NCBI GenBank assembly: GCA_016720585.1
Contig: JADKKH010000002.1
Location: 248,001 to 312,000 of the forward strand
From: Chitinophagaceae bacterium
Lineage (GTDB): Bacteria; Bacteroidota; Bacteroidia; Chitinophagales; Chitinophagaceae
Direction of reading: 5' to 3'
Length of the DNA stretch: 64,000 nucleotides
The first letter of the stretch is position 1; each line of letters starts with the position of its first letter. The notes beneath the pieces were generated by a model. The model saw only the letters and a list, made by a program, of their open reading frames with translations, searched no databases and was not told the origin of the DNA. This document shows, piece after piece, positions 33,114 through 41,830 of this stretch. The translations under genes and the position numbers were made by a program.

Positions 33114-34595
33114 ATGCAACATCTTGTTGAATCGATTTCTACCTTATATAAACAATGGAGAGATGCCGGCCCATCCGCCATTGATGTATTACCCCAAAGC
33201 GGCAGCGAACGGAGGTATTTCAGATTACATGATAAAGACGGAACCGTAATCGGCACTTACGGAGCTAATAAAAAGGAGAATGAGGCCTTTGTTTATTTCT
33301 CAAGGCATTTCAAATCAAAGGGCCTCGCTGTTCCGGAAATACTGGCAGTCAGTGCGGATGGTTTGTTTTACCTGCAGGAAGATTTTGGCAATGTTTCCCT
33401 GCTAAATCATCTTGAATCAAAAGGTTTTACCGAAGAAGTATACGGACTTTTCAAAAAAAGTTTAGAGGCGCTGGCACAACTCCAGGTAAAAGGTGATGAA
33501 GGTTTGGATTACAGTAATTGCCTGACCAATACAGATTTCGGAAAGCAGGCAATTATGGCTGACCTGCTCTATTTCAAATATTATTTCCTGGATGCCTTAC
33601 GCAAACCCTACGATAAACAAAAACTGATTGATGATTTTGAAGCCTTGAGTAATTATCTCACTCATACCGAATACAAATATTTTATGTTCCGGGATTTTCA
33701 GAGCCGGAATATCCTGGTGATGGACCATAGCGACACAACATCTTCTGTCTCTACTGTCCATTTTATCGATTACCAGGGTGGAATGAAAGGCGCCCCGCAA
33801 TATGATGTGGCCTCCCTGTTATGGCAGGCAAGGGCTAATCTTCCGGATGAATGGAAAAATAATTTACTCGAAGATTACATGGATAGTTTATCCGTTATCA
33901 CCGGGCAAAGCATCGATAAAGCCATTTTTCGCAGCCAGTACAACGGGTATGTATTGATCCGTTTGCTCCAGGTGTTGGGCGCTTATGGTTTCCGGGGGTT
34001 GTTTGAACGTAAGGCACAATTTTTAACAAGCATACCCTTAGCCTTGCGGAACCTGAAAGATTTTTTTCAAAATCAAAGCCTGGGCATATCAGTTCCTGAG
34101 TTCCGGAAAGTTTTGGATATGTGTGTATCCGATGAGGTCATCCGGCAATACACCCCTACACAGGCGACAGAACAAACGCCGTTACTGGTTACCATCAATA
34201 GTTTTTCCTTTCGTAAAGAAATCCCGAAGGATACCAGTGGTAATGGTGGCGGATTTGTTTTTGATTGCCGGGGTATCCTGAATCCCGGGCGGGTGGAAAG
34301 CATGAAGACACTGTCGGGAAGGGATAAAGAAGTTATAGATTTCCTGGAACAACAAACCAAGATGCCGGAATTTCTGAACAGCGTGTTTGATATTGTTGAT
34401 ATCACTGTTGAAGAATATATCAACCGGGGTTTTGAAAGCCTGGTCATAAATTTTGGCTGTACCGGAGGTCAGCACCGAAGCGTTTATGCAACAGATGCCA
34501 TGGCCAGACACCTGAAAAATAAATTCAAAGTGCGGATCGCATTGAATCATCTTGTTCAGGAAGAAAAGAATTGGCAAAATACCCCCAACCCCTAA
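33114..34595 (+). CDS. Amino-sugar kinase (AmgK-like) fused to a RapZ C-terminal domain
   Basis: From ATG 33114 the protein has 493 residues. Residues 1 to about 330 are an aminoglycoside-phosphotransferase fold kinase with FRDFQSRNILV (catalytic loop) and FIDYQGGMKGAPQYDVASLL (metal loop), like AmgK, which phosphorylates MurNAc/GlcNAc at the anomeric position. Residues from about 360 are a RapZ C-terminal domain with INFGCTGGQHRSVY. In RapZ this domain senses glucosamine-6-phosphate. The next gene is MurU-like, completing an anomeric salvage route to UDP-MurNAc. A TACTTTTG promoter-like motif ends 4 bases before the start. A CCCCTAAAGGGG palindrome forms the last codons (NTPNP). Confidence 0.9.
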   Translation: MQHLVESISTLYKQWRDAGPSAIDVLPQSGSERRYFRLHDKDGTVIGTYGANKKENEAFVYFSRHFKSKGLAVPEILAVSADGLFYLQEDFGNVSLLNHLESKGFTEEVYGLFKKSLEALAQLQVKGDEGLDYSNCLTNTDFGKQAIMADLLYFKYYFLDALRKPYDKQKLIDDFEALSNYLTHTEYKYFMFRDFQSRNILVMDHSDTTSSVSTVHFIDYQGGMKGAPQYDVASLLWQARANLPDEWKNNLLEDYMDSLSVITGQSIDKAIFRSQYNGYVLIRLLQVLGAYGFRGLFERKAQFLTSIPLALRNLKDFFQNQSLGISVPEFRKVLDMCVSDEVIRQYTPTQATEQTPLLVTINSFSFRKEIPKDTSGNGGGFVFDCRGILNPGRVESMKTLSGRDKEVIDFLEQQTKMPEFLNSVFDIVDITVEEYINRGFESLVINFGCTGGQHRSVYATDAMARHLKNKFKVRIALNHLVQEEKNWQNTPNP

Positions 34596-34602
34596 AGGGG
34601 TG
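34576..34602. repeat. CCCCTAAAGGGG palindrome at the end of the kinase/RapZ gene
   Basis: ACCCCTAAAGGGGT spans the stop codon and encodes the last residues. It is a likely relative of the GC-rich elements inside icmF and nadB. Confidence 0.5.
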
Positions 34603-34756
34603 TAATAATAACGCTGATAATGAAATTTTTTTATGGAAAGAAAAATGCACAGCGGAGCAAACAAGTTTCATTTTCAAAGGGCCGGAGAGTTCATAGTTAA
34701 TAGTTCATGGTTCATAGAACCTTTCGTTTGAATAATTAATCAGAAACAGAATAAGT

Positions 34757-35503
34757 ATGCAAGCAATGATTTTTTCAGCCGGTCTCGGTACCCGGTTTAA
34801 ACCCTGGACCGATCAGCATCCCAAAGCACTGGCCCTGGTGAATGGCAAATCATTGCTGCAACGAAATGTTGAATACCTGCAGCAATACGGCATCAAAGAT
34901 ATTATCGTCAACGTGCATCATTTTCCTGACCAGATAGAAGAAGCCATTAAAAATAATAATGGCTGGGGAAGTCATATCATCATCAGTGATGAAAGAGCAG
35001 AACTACTGGAAACCGGTGGCGGTTTACTGAAAGCTAAATCCCTGTTCGCTCCCGGTGAAAGATTTATTACTTGTAATGTGGACATCCTTACGGATCTTGA
35101 CATCCGCAAACTGCTGAATTTCCATAAAGAAAATAATGCCCTGATTTCTTTTGGCGTTACCAACCGAAAGAGCTCCCGCTATCTTTTATTTGATCAGAAC
35201 AACCGTCTCTGTGGCTGGAAAAATACAACAACAGGAGAAGAAAAAATTTCCATCCCCGCCTCTCGTGAAGGAGTGGGTTCGGGAGAGAGGTTAGAAAAAG
35301 CATATAGCTGTGTGGTAATTTTTGAATATGCTATTTTTAAATTGATGGATGAAAATAATTTTTCGGGTAAGTTTTCATTAATTGATGTTTACCTCAAACT
35401 TGCTCCCGATCATCACATCATGGGGTACGATCACAGTGGTGACAGGCTGGTGGATGTGGGTAAACCGGAGTCTGTTGCACTTGCAGCATCCATTTTTCCA
35501 TAA
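34757..35503 (+). CDS. murU: Nucleotidyltransferase, MurU-like (MurNAc-1-phosphate uridylyltransferase)
   Basis: This 248-residue enzyme has the sugar-nucleotidyltransferase signature MIFSAGLGTRFKPWTDQHPKAL (first 25 residues) and ITCNVDIL, with a metal Asp. Placed right after an AmgK-like kinase it most likely converts MurNAc-1-phosphate to UDP-MurNAc in peptidoglycan recycling. A general NDP-sugar transferase is the alternative. A stretch near residues 168-180 (ASREGVGSGERL) is encoded by a GC-rich repeat-like segment at 35258-35301. It is 161 bp after the kinase gene. Confidence 0.85.
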   Translation: MQAMIFSAGLGTRFKPWTDQHPKALALVNGKSLLQRNVEYLQQYGIKDIIVNVHHFPDQIEEAIKNNNGWGSHIIISDERAELLETGGGLLKAKSLFAPGERFITCNVDILTDLDIRKLLNFHKENNALISFGVTNRKSSRYLLFDQNNRLCGWKNTTTGEEKISIPASREGVGSGERLEKAYSCVVIFEYAIFKLMDENNFSGKFSLIDVYLKLAPDHHIMGYDHSGDRLVDVGKPESVALAASIFP

Positions 35504-35582
35504 AGTATTGCAAATACCCTTTGAACGGTAGTTCCCTTGCTTTCTTTTGCCCTATCTTTCGGACTTTAAATAATACGACTTT

Positions 35583-37550
35583 ATGAAGAAATCAGTTCTC
35601 AGCATTCTAGGTTTTTTGATGTACATCAGTTTGTTTGCACAAACTAACCCGGTATCCAACTATGATAACAAAGAAGCTTTTAACCCTCAATTTTATCCTT
35701 ACTCCGGTAATGATTATCGCAGTGCCAGCGGGGAACCCGGACCCAAATACTGGCAAAACCGTGCAGATTATAAAATAAACTGTACGCTGGATACGGGAAA
35801 AAATAGTGTAAGCGGTGATGTTGAAATTTATTATACCAACAACAGCCCGGATAATTTAAAATTTCTCTGGCTCCAATTAGACCAGAACATTTACAAGAAA
35901 GATTCGCGTGCTTCGGCTACTACTACTGAAGCCGGTGGAAGATGGGCCAATTCAAAATTTACGGAAGGAGATATTATTAAATCGATATCTGTTGAATACA
36001 ACGGAAAAACATTTACGCCCAAATTCAATGTTACCGATACCCGGATGCAGGTTTGGTTGACCGATGCATTAAAATCAACCGGCGGAAAAGTAAAAATCTC
36101 CATCAAATTTGAATTTACTGTTCCTGAATATGGTACCGATCGTATGGGCCGGTTAAAAACAAAAAACGGCATCATCTACGAAGTGGCCCAGTGGTTTCCC
36201 CGTATGGCCGTGTATGATGATATACAGGGATGGAATACGCTGCCTTATCTCGGTGCCGGTGAGTTTTACCTGGAATATGGCGACATTGATTTCACCATAA
36301 CGGCTCCTGCTAATCTAATTGTGGTTGGATCAGGTGAATTAGTAAATCCACAGGAATGTTACACAGCAGAACAAATGAACAGATGGGCTGCTGCAAAAAA
36401 CAGTGACAAAACGGTGGTCATCCGCAGTGATAAAGAAGTAAATGATATCAACGCCAGGCCCAAACAACCTAACTGCACCTGGAAATTCAAAATACAGAAT
36501 ACAAGAGATGTGGCCTGGGCAGCGAGTAAAGCCTTTGTACAGGATGCTGCAAAAATAAATTTACCCAGTGGGAAAAAATCAATGGCTATCAGTGTGTACC
36601 CGGTTGAAAGTATGGTAAAAAACGGATGGCAGCGATCTACTGAAATGGTGAAAGGCTCTATTGAACATTATTCCAATAAATGGTTTGAGTTTCCCTATCC
36701 AGCGGCCACAAACGTAGCCGGTATCGTGGGGGGTATGGAATACCCGGGAATCGTATTCTGTGGTTCGGGTTCATCCGGAGCCGGATTGTGGGGAGTAACC
36801 GATCATGAATTCGGACATACCTGGTTCCCGATGATCGTTGGCAGCAATGAAAGAAAATATGCCTGGATGGATGAAGGTTTTAACACATTTATCAATGGCC
36901 TTTCCACGGAAGCCTTTAATAAAGGTGAATTTAATGAATCCAGTTTTTTTGGTGACCCCAATTCATCTTTCATGGTAAAATATGTATTTGGAGAAAAAAT
37001 GGATGGCCTTTATAATACCCCTGAAGTAATCCAGCAGGACAACCTCGGCGTAGCTGCTTATATGAAACCGGCACAGATGCTGGATGCATTACGGAATGTC
37101 GTATTGGGCAAAGATCGTTTTGATGCAGCTTTCCGAGAATATGTAAGCCGCTGGGCTTTCCGTCATCCTACCCCCTGGGATTTCTTTCATACCATTGAAA
37201 ACGTTTCCGGTGAAGACCTGAGTTGGTTCTGGAGAGCCTGGGTATTAAATACCTGGAAACTGGATCAAACTGTAAAAGCAGTTGTGTACAAAGATGAAAA
37301 ACCGGAGAATGGTGCTGCCATCACCATTGAAAATTTAGAAAAAATGGTCATGCCTGTTATCGTATTGGTGAAAGAAGCTAATGGCAAGGAACATAAAATT
37401 AATTTACCGGTAGAAGTTTGGCAACGGGGTGCATCCTGGACATTTGGTGTACCTACCACCAGTGAAATAAAAGAAGTGATCCTGGACCCCGACAAAAAAT
37501 TACCTGAATGGAATCGGGAAAACAATAACTGGAAGAAAAAAGCCTTTTGA
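35583..37550 (+). CDS. Secreted M1 family metallopeptidase
   Basis: This 655-residue protein starts with a signal peptide (MKKSVLSILGFLMYISLFAQ). The zinc site is HEFGHTWFPM (HExxH) followed 18 residues later by the ligand Glu in WMDEGFNTF. The exopeptidase motif GGMEYPGI is present (equivalent to GAMEN). It should remove N-terminal residues from peptides outside the cytoplasm. Length suits Bacteroidota M1 peptidases. A strong terminator follows. Confidence 0.94.
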   Translation: MKKSVLSILGFLMYISLFAQTNPVSNYDNKEAFNPQFYPYSGNDYRSASGEPGPKYWQNRADYKINCTLDTGKNSVSGDVEIYYTNNSPDNLKFLWLQLDQNIYKKDSRASATTTEAGGRWANSKFTEGDIIKSISVEYNGKTFTPKFNVTDTRMQVWLTDALKSTGGKVKISIKFEFTVPEYGTDRMGRLKTKNGIIYEVAQWFPRMAVYDDIQGWNTLPYLGAGEFYLEYGDIDFTITAPANLIVVGSGELVNPQECYTAEQMNRWAAAKNSDKTVVIRSDKEVNDINARPKQPNCTWKFKIQNTRDVAWAASKAFVQDAAKINLPSGKKSMAISVYPVESMVKNGWQRSTEMVKGSIEHYSNKWFEFPYPAATNVAGIVGGMEYPGIVFCGSGSSGAGLWGVTDHEFGHTWFPMIVGSNERKYAWMDEGFNTFINGLSTEAFNKGEFNESSFFGDPNSSFMVKYVFGEKMDGLYNTPEVIQQDNLGVAAYMKPAQMLDALRNVVLGKDRFDAAFREYVSRWAFRHPTPWDFFHTIENVSGEDLSWFWRAWVLNTWKLDQTVKAVVYKDEKPENGAAITIENLEKMVMPVIVLVKEANGKEHKINLPVEVWQRGASWTFGVPTTSEIKEVILDPDKKLPEWNRENNNWKKKAF

Positions 37551-37553
37551 TAT

Positions 37554-37583
37554 AAAGCCCTTCGTTTTAAACGAGGGGCTTTT
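37554..37583 (+). terminator. Intrinsic terminator after the M1 peptidase gene
   Basis: AAAGCCC...GGGCTTTT with an inner CGTTT/AAACG pairing forms a stem, followed by T. The rest of the gap to 37763 shows no gene. Confidence 0.82.
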
Positions 37584-37763
37584 AGTTGGCGCTTGTATAT
37601 GTTTTAATTCGTTACCTGGAAACCGTTTGCAAGAATCTTCAGCAATTCCGGCTCGTTATCTTTTTTCGGCAATACTTCCAAAGATTTTTTTCATTGTGAC
37701 TATTTATGGAATCGCATTTAAACAACATTGAAACTGCTGTAATGTATTTAAATATGATTAAAA

Positions 37764-38165
37764 TTATTTTACCGCAATCATACTGATCTCTACATTCACA
37801 AATTTCGGCAATGCAGATACCTGTACGGTTTCCCGGGCCGGAAAGGCAGCTTCAAAATATTTTCCATACACTTCATTGACCGACCCGAACTGGTGCATAT
37901 CCGTAATGAAAATAGTTGTCTTGACGACATGGCTGAAATCCATACCCCCCTCCTTTAATATGGCTTTGAGGTTATGCATTACCTGGTGGGTCTCTTCCTG
38001 GATATCCTGGTTTTTTAAACCGCCGGTAGCGGGGTCAATACAAATCTGGCCAGAAATATACAGGGTGCCCTGCCCCGTATTATCAGGATTACCGGATAAT
38101 ACAGCCTGGTTATAGGGTCCAATCGGAGCCGGGGCATTTCCTGTGGTGATGATGGTTTTACTCAT
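37764..38165 (-). CDS. ridA: RidA family reactive intermediate/imine deaminase
   Basis: This 133-residue protein has the YjgF/YER057c/UK114 pattern: PIGPYNQAV, GTLYISGQICIDPATG, the HVVKTTIFITDM segment and ARETVQVSALPKFVNVEI with the substrate-binding Arg. It hydrolyses reactive enamine/imine products of PLP enzymes to ketoacids, forming trimers in the cytoplasm. It is divergent from the 3HCDH-like gene. Confidence 0.93.
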   Translation of the reverse strand: MSKTIITTGNAPAPIGPYNQAVLSGNPDNTGQGTLYISGQICIDPATGGLKNQDIQEETHQVMHNLKAILKEGGMDFSHVVKTTIFITDMHQFGSVNEVYGKYFEAAFPARETVQVSALPKFVNVEISMIAVK

Positions 38166-38234
38166 GTTATGGTTTAATTAAAAAATTCAGTACGACGAAT
38201 TTAGCTTTATACGTTTTCTTTGCAAAAAAGGATT

Positions 38235-38861
38235 ATGAAGATCGCGGTGGTTACCAATACAGAGCTAAAAGAAGAATTGCTGGCCCAAGGTCTGTCAAAT
38301 GATGTGCAGGTGGAGTGGCTGACTGAAGTTACACCGGTTCCAGATGCTGATTGCTATATTGATCTGTTGTTCAAGGTGGAAGAACAACGGATTGATAAAC
38401 TAATTAATTTACAACCGGCGTTGGTTATTGTAAATTCAGTAACCGGTACACAGGAAGAACTTCCCCTAAATTTTATCCGCATCAACGCCTGGCCTACTTT
38501 TTTGAAAAGAACCTTACTGGAAGCCTCGGGCATTGATGTCATCCTAAAAGAAAAAACAGAAAAATTGTTTCAAAACTTCAATAAAAAAGTTGAATGGGTA
38601 CCGGATATTCCGGGATTTATTACACCCCGGGTGATCTGTATGATCATTAATGAAGCCTATTTTACACTGGAGGAGGAAGTAAGCAGCAAACCCGAAATTG
38701 ACACGGCCATGAAACTGGGAACCAATTATCCCTATGGGCCATTTGAGTGGAGCGAAAAAATCGGATTAAAGAATGTATATGATCTTTTGATAAATCTGGC
38801 TCAAACAAACTCCCGTTATGAACCATCTGCTTTATTAAAAAAAGAATATTTGCTGACATGA
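38235..38861 (+). CDS. 3-hydroxyacyl-CoA dehydrogenase C-terminal domain protein lacking the NAD motif
   Basis: From ATG 38235 the protein has 208 residues. The C-terminal half PGFITPRVICMIINEAY...TNYPYGPFEWSEKIGLKNV matches the helical substrate/dimer domain of 3-hydroxyacyl-CoA dehydrogenases. The N-terminal half (MKIAVVTNTELKEELL...) is Rossmann-like in pattern but has no GxGxxG, so NAD binding and dehydrogenase activity are doubtful. It overlaps tsaB by 4 bp (ATGA), suggesting coupled translation. The real role is unknown. Confidence 0.78.
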   Translation: MKIAVVTNTELKEELLAQGLSNDVQVEWLTEVTPVPDADCYIDLLFKVEEQRIDKLINLQPALVIVNSVTGTQEELPLNFIRINAWPTFLKRTLLEASGIDVILKEKTEKLFQNFNKKVEWVPDIPGFITPRVICMIINEAYFTLEEEVSSKPEIDTAMKLGTNYPYGPFEWSEKIGLKNVYDLLINLAQTNSRYEPSALLKKEYLLT

Positions 38862-39526
38862 GTTTGATTTTAACCATAGATACGGCCCTGGATACTGCCG
38901 GTGTTTGTATGGCACAGGATGGAGAATTAGTGCATTCGGTCACACTCGAAAATCAAAAAGACCAAGCTTCCTGGTTGCATGCCGCCATAAGGGAAATGCT
39001 CCGGAAAGCAGGTTATTCTCTCAATCAATTTGAGGCGGTGGCTGTCAGTATCGGTCCGGGCTCCTATACGGGTCTGCGGGTCGGTCTTGCTGCAGCAAAA
39101 GGTTTATGTTATGCCCTTGATATTCCTTTACTTGCAGTGAGTACCCTGGAGATAATGGCATGGGCCGTAAAAGAGGAGGCAACCGGTCTTATCTGTCCTC
39201 TGATCGATGCCCGCAGAATGGAAGTATTTACGGCTATCTATGATAAAGAACTAAAGGAAATATCATCTCCGGCGGCCATGATTGTGGAAGAAACCAGCTT
39301 TGCCTCTCTTTTAAAAAAACAACCGATTCTTTTTTGCGGGAATGGGCGCAAAAAGCTGGAAGCGCTTATCTCAAATACAAATGCTCAATTCACTGATACA
39401 AGCCCGGACGCCTCAGCCCTGGCGCAAATATCATACAATCATTTTCAGTTAAAGAAGTTTGCGAACCTTGCTTATTCAGAACCCCTATATCTTAAAGAAT
39501 TTTATTCCCCGCAACGAAAGGAATGA
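38858..39526 (+). CDS. tsaB: tRNA threonylcarbamoyladenosine biosynthesis protein TsaB
   Basis: This 222-residue ASKHA-fold protein has LTIDTALDTAGVCMA at the start and the signature IGPGSYTGLRVGLAAAKGLCYAL. TsaB is the scaffold partner of TsaD in making the t6A base of tRNAs that read ANN codons, with TsaE and TsaC. It lacks catalytic activity itself. It is translationally coupled to the upstream 3HCDH-like gene. The length is normal. Confidence 0.95.
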   Translation: MSLILTIDTALDTAGVCMAQDGELVHSVTLENQKDQASWLHAAIREMLRKAGYSLNQFEAVAVSIGPGSYTGLRVGLAAAKGLCYALDIPLLAVSTLEIMAWAVKEEATGLICPLIDARRMEVFTAIYDKELKEISSPAAMIVEETSFASLLKKQPILFCGNGRKKLEALISNTNAQFTDTSPDASALAQISYNHFQLKKFANLAYSEPLYLKEFYSPQRKE

Positions 39527-39618
39527 CGGATAAATTCCGTCTTATTAACAATTCATTTTTATTAACCTGAGCAGGTAAGAGTAATTTTACCCTTACTTTC
39601 TTAAAAGGGAGAAATTCT

Positions 39619-39957
39619 ATGAACAATTATTCGTTAGAACTGAACACGGTATCTCAAAACGGTTCCTCATTAAAAGTGGATTTACTGAAAATAAAAAAAG
39701 CAGCCCTGATACTGAGAGCCGTTAATCATAAGCTGAGACAACAAATACTCCAGCAAATAAACGATCATGGAAAGATGACGGTTACTGATCTCTATATAAA
39801 ACTGAGGCTGGAGCAATCGGTGGCCTCACAACACCTGGCTGTTTTACGCAAAGCCGGTTTTGTAAAAACAGACCGGGAAGGTAAATTCATTTACTACTCC
39901 GTGAATACCAGCCGGATGGAAGAACTGAACAAATTTATCGGCGATCTGTTAAGTTAA
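39619..39957 (+). CDS. ArsR-family winged-helix repressor without cysteines
   Basis: This 112-residue protein has the ArsR HTH: LRAVNHKLRQQILQQINDHG, VTDLYIKLRLEQSVASQHLAVLRKAGFVKTDREGKFIYYSVN. It has no cysteine, so it cannot be a thiol/persulfide sensor of the BigR/SqrR type or a classical metal-thiolate sensor. The sulfur enzyme gene follows after a terminator-like hairpin, so it may control that gene, but this is inference. The spacer upstream (39527-39618) probably holds its promoter. Confidence 0.85.
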   Translation: MNNYSLELNTVSQNGSSLKVDLLKIKKAALILRAVNHKLRQQILQQINDHGKMTVTDLYIKLRLEQSVASQHLAVLRKAGFVKTDREGKFIYYSVNTSRMEELNKFIGDLLS

Positions 39958-39975
39958 TAGGTATCCTATATTGTC

Positions 39976-40004
39976 AAATGTCCTGCCCGTAGCGGGACAT
40001 TTTA
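39976..40004 (+). terminator. Terminator-like hairpin between arsR and the sulfur enzyme gene
   Basis: AAATGTCC pairs with GGACATTT around a GC-rich loop, followed by a short T run. It could end arsR transcripts or attenuate read-through into the next gene, whose start is about 40 bases downstream. Confidence 0.65.
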
Positions 40005-40045
40005 GTTTTGAAACTGGTATTTTTGACCCTCAAACACTTTCAGGT

Positions 40046-41455
40046 ATGTTCATTAAACAATTATATACAGGCTGCCTCAGTGAAGCCGCTTATTACATTG
40101 AAAGCAATGGCGAAGCTGCTGTTATAGACCCTCTTCGTGATATCGACGCCTACCTCGGGTTGGCCAATGAAAGAAAAGCCCGTATCAAATATATTTTTGA
40201 AACGCATTTCCATGCAGACTTTGTAAGCGGTCACCTGGACCTTGGAAAAGTGACCGGGGCACCCATCGTTTATGGTCCGGGTACCAATACAAAATTTCCG
40301 GTTCATGTGGCAAAGGATGGAGAACTATTCAAGGTGGGTGATCTGACCATTGAAGTATTGCATACACCGGGTCATACCCTGGAATCAACCTGTTATTTAT
40401 TAAAGGATGCGATGGGGAAAAATCATTGTGTTTTCACCGGCGATACGTTATTTGTGGGGGATGTGGGACGTCCTGACCTGGCCCAAAAAGGAGCTGAAAT
40501 AACGATGAATGACCTGGCGGGGATGATGTATGATAGTATTCATACCAAACTTTTCCCCTTAGCTGATGAAGTGATTGTTTACCCGGCACATGGTCCCGGC
40601 AGCTCCTGTGGAAAAAACCTTGGGCCTGAAACGCATAGTACAATCGGCGCGGAGAAAAAAAATAATTACGCTTTGAAGGCTTCTACTAAAGAAGAATTTA
40701 TTAAAGTAGTAACCGATGGTATTGTTGCACCGCCTTCTTATTTTCCTATCAATGCTAAAATAAACAAAGAAGGATATGATCCGTTGGATGAAGTGCTGAT
40801 AGAGGGATTAAAAGCCTTATCAATAGATGAGTTTAAGCAATTAACGAAAGAGGATGTGATCATTCTTGATACACGTCGTGCCGATGTGTTTACACAAGGG
40901 TTTGTACCGGGATCTGTCAGCATCGGACTCGAAGGCCGTTTTGCCGAATGGGCGGGCAGTCTTTTGCCTTTTGATGCACCGATTGTGCTGGTAACAGAGC
41001 CGGGCCAGGAAAAGGAAACCATTGTCCGCTTGGCCCGAGTGGGTTTTGACAAAGTAAGGGGTTACCTGCAAGGCGGATATGATGCCTGGAAAAATGCCGG
41101 TGAGGAAATTGACCTAATCATAGATATAGAAGCCGATGAACTGATGATGGATATACCCCATGATAAAAATTTAGTAGTGGTGGATGTGCGTCGGCCGACT
41201 GAATATGCAGACGGGCACCTGAAAGATGCGGTGAATCTTTCACTTAGCGATATGAATGACCCGGCAACGATGGCCAACCTGGAAGATGAACAAAACCTGT
41301 ATGTACATTGCGCCGGTGGATACAGGAGTGTTATTGCTGCTTCTTTATTAAAAAGGCAAGGCTATCACAACCTGAGAAATATTGTGGGTGGCTGGGGAAA
41401 AATAAAAGAACAGGAAAAAGCGGAGATCGTAAAAGAAACCAGTGTGCTGAATTAA
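40046..41455 (+). CDS. Metallo-beta-lactamase fold hydrolase fused to two rhodanese domains
   Basis: From ATG 40046 the protein has 469 residues. The metallo-beta-lactamase domain has THFHADFVSGH (HxHxD) and the later TGDTLFVGDVGRPDL and YPAHGPG metal motifs, as in ETHE1/persulfide dioxygenase-like proteins. Rhodanese 1 (about 275-365) lacks a catalytic Cys at the expected loop (VTEPGQE), and rhodanese 2 (about 375-460) has an active VHCAGGYRS. It probably handles persulfide or glutathione persulfide sulfur. The last codons are part of a repeat that is tandemly duplicated downstream. The frame is open to 39971 upstream but covers the terminator. Confidence 0.92.
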   Translation: MFIKQLYTGCLSEAAYYIESNGEAAVIDPLRDIDAYLGLANERKARIKYIFETHFHADFVSGHLDLGKVTGAPIVYGPGTNTKFPVHVAKDGELFKVGDLTIEVLHTPGHTLESTCYLLKDAMGKNHCVFTGDTLFVGDVGRPDLAQKGAEITMNDLAGMMYDSIHTKLFPLADEVIVYPAHGPGSSCGKNLGPETHSTIGAEKKNNYALKASTKEEFIKVVTDGIVAPPSYFPINAKINKEGYDPLDEVLIEGLKALSIDEFKQLTKEDVIILDTRRADVFTQGFVPGSVSIGLEGRFAEWAGSLLPFDAPIVLVTEPGQEKETIVRLARVGFDKVRGYLQGGYDAWKNAGEEIDLIIDIEADELMMDIPHDKNLVVVDVRRPTEYADGHLKDAVNLSLSDMNDPATMANLEDEQNLYVHCAGGYRSVIAASLLKRQGYHNLRNIVGGWGKIKEQEKAEIVKETSVLN

Positions 41456-41730
41456 GTTAGCCACGAATTACACAGATTCTCACAGATTATTTCAATTATA
41501 AAACAATAGCATTTATTTATGCAGAGGTTTTTAAACTGTCACGTAAAAAATCCGTGCCAATCCGTGGAAATCTGTGGCAAAAAAACAGTGTGTTGAATTA
41601 GGTTAGCCACGGATTACACAGATTCTCACAGATTATTTCAATTATAAAACAATAGCATTTATTTATGCAGAGGTTTTTAAACTGTCACGTAAAAATCCGT
41701 GCCAATCCGTGGAAATCTGTGGCAAAAAAA
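41440..41730. repeat. Tandem duplication of a 145/146-bp palindrome-bearing unit
   Basis: Two nearly identical units start at 41440 and 41586, each beginning CAGTGTGYTGAATTA. A third, diverged start is at 41731. Each unit contains inverted CACGGATT/CACAGATT arms (GCCACGGATT... and ...AATCTGTGGC). The first unit begins inside the last codons of the upstream gene. The 375-bp region 41456-41830 holds only these repeats. Confidence 0.93.
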
Positions 41731-41750
41731 CAGTGTGCTGAATTAAGGTT

Positions 41751-41823
41751 AGCCACGAAATCACACAAATTTTCACGAAAAAGAAGTTGTATTATTCGTG
41801 TTATTTAGTGTGATTTCGTGGCT
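41751..41823. repeat. 73-bp palindromic element with 16-bp perfect arms
   Basis: AGCCACGAAATCACAC and GTGTGATTTCGTGGCT form perfect terminal inverted repeats, with an inner CACGAA/TTCGTG pair. It is related to the tandem units before it and may also serve as a terminator between the convergent genes. Confidence 0.88.
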
Positions 41824-41830
41824 ACTTATT

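Noticed and set aside
41440..41830. Possible CRISPR array because of regularly repeated sequence
   Set aside because: The repeats are 145/146 bp tandem units with no short repeat/unique spacer alternation, and there are no cas genes nearby.
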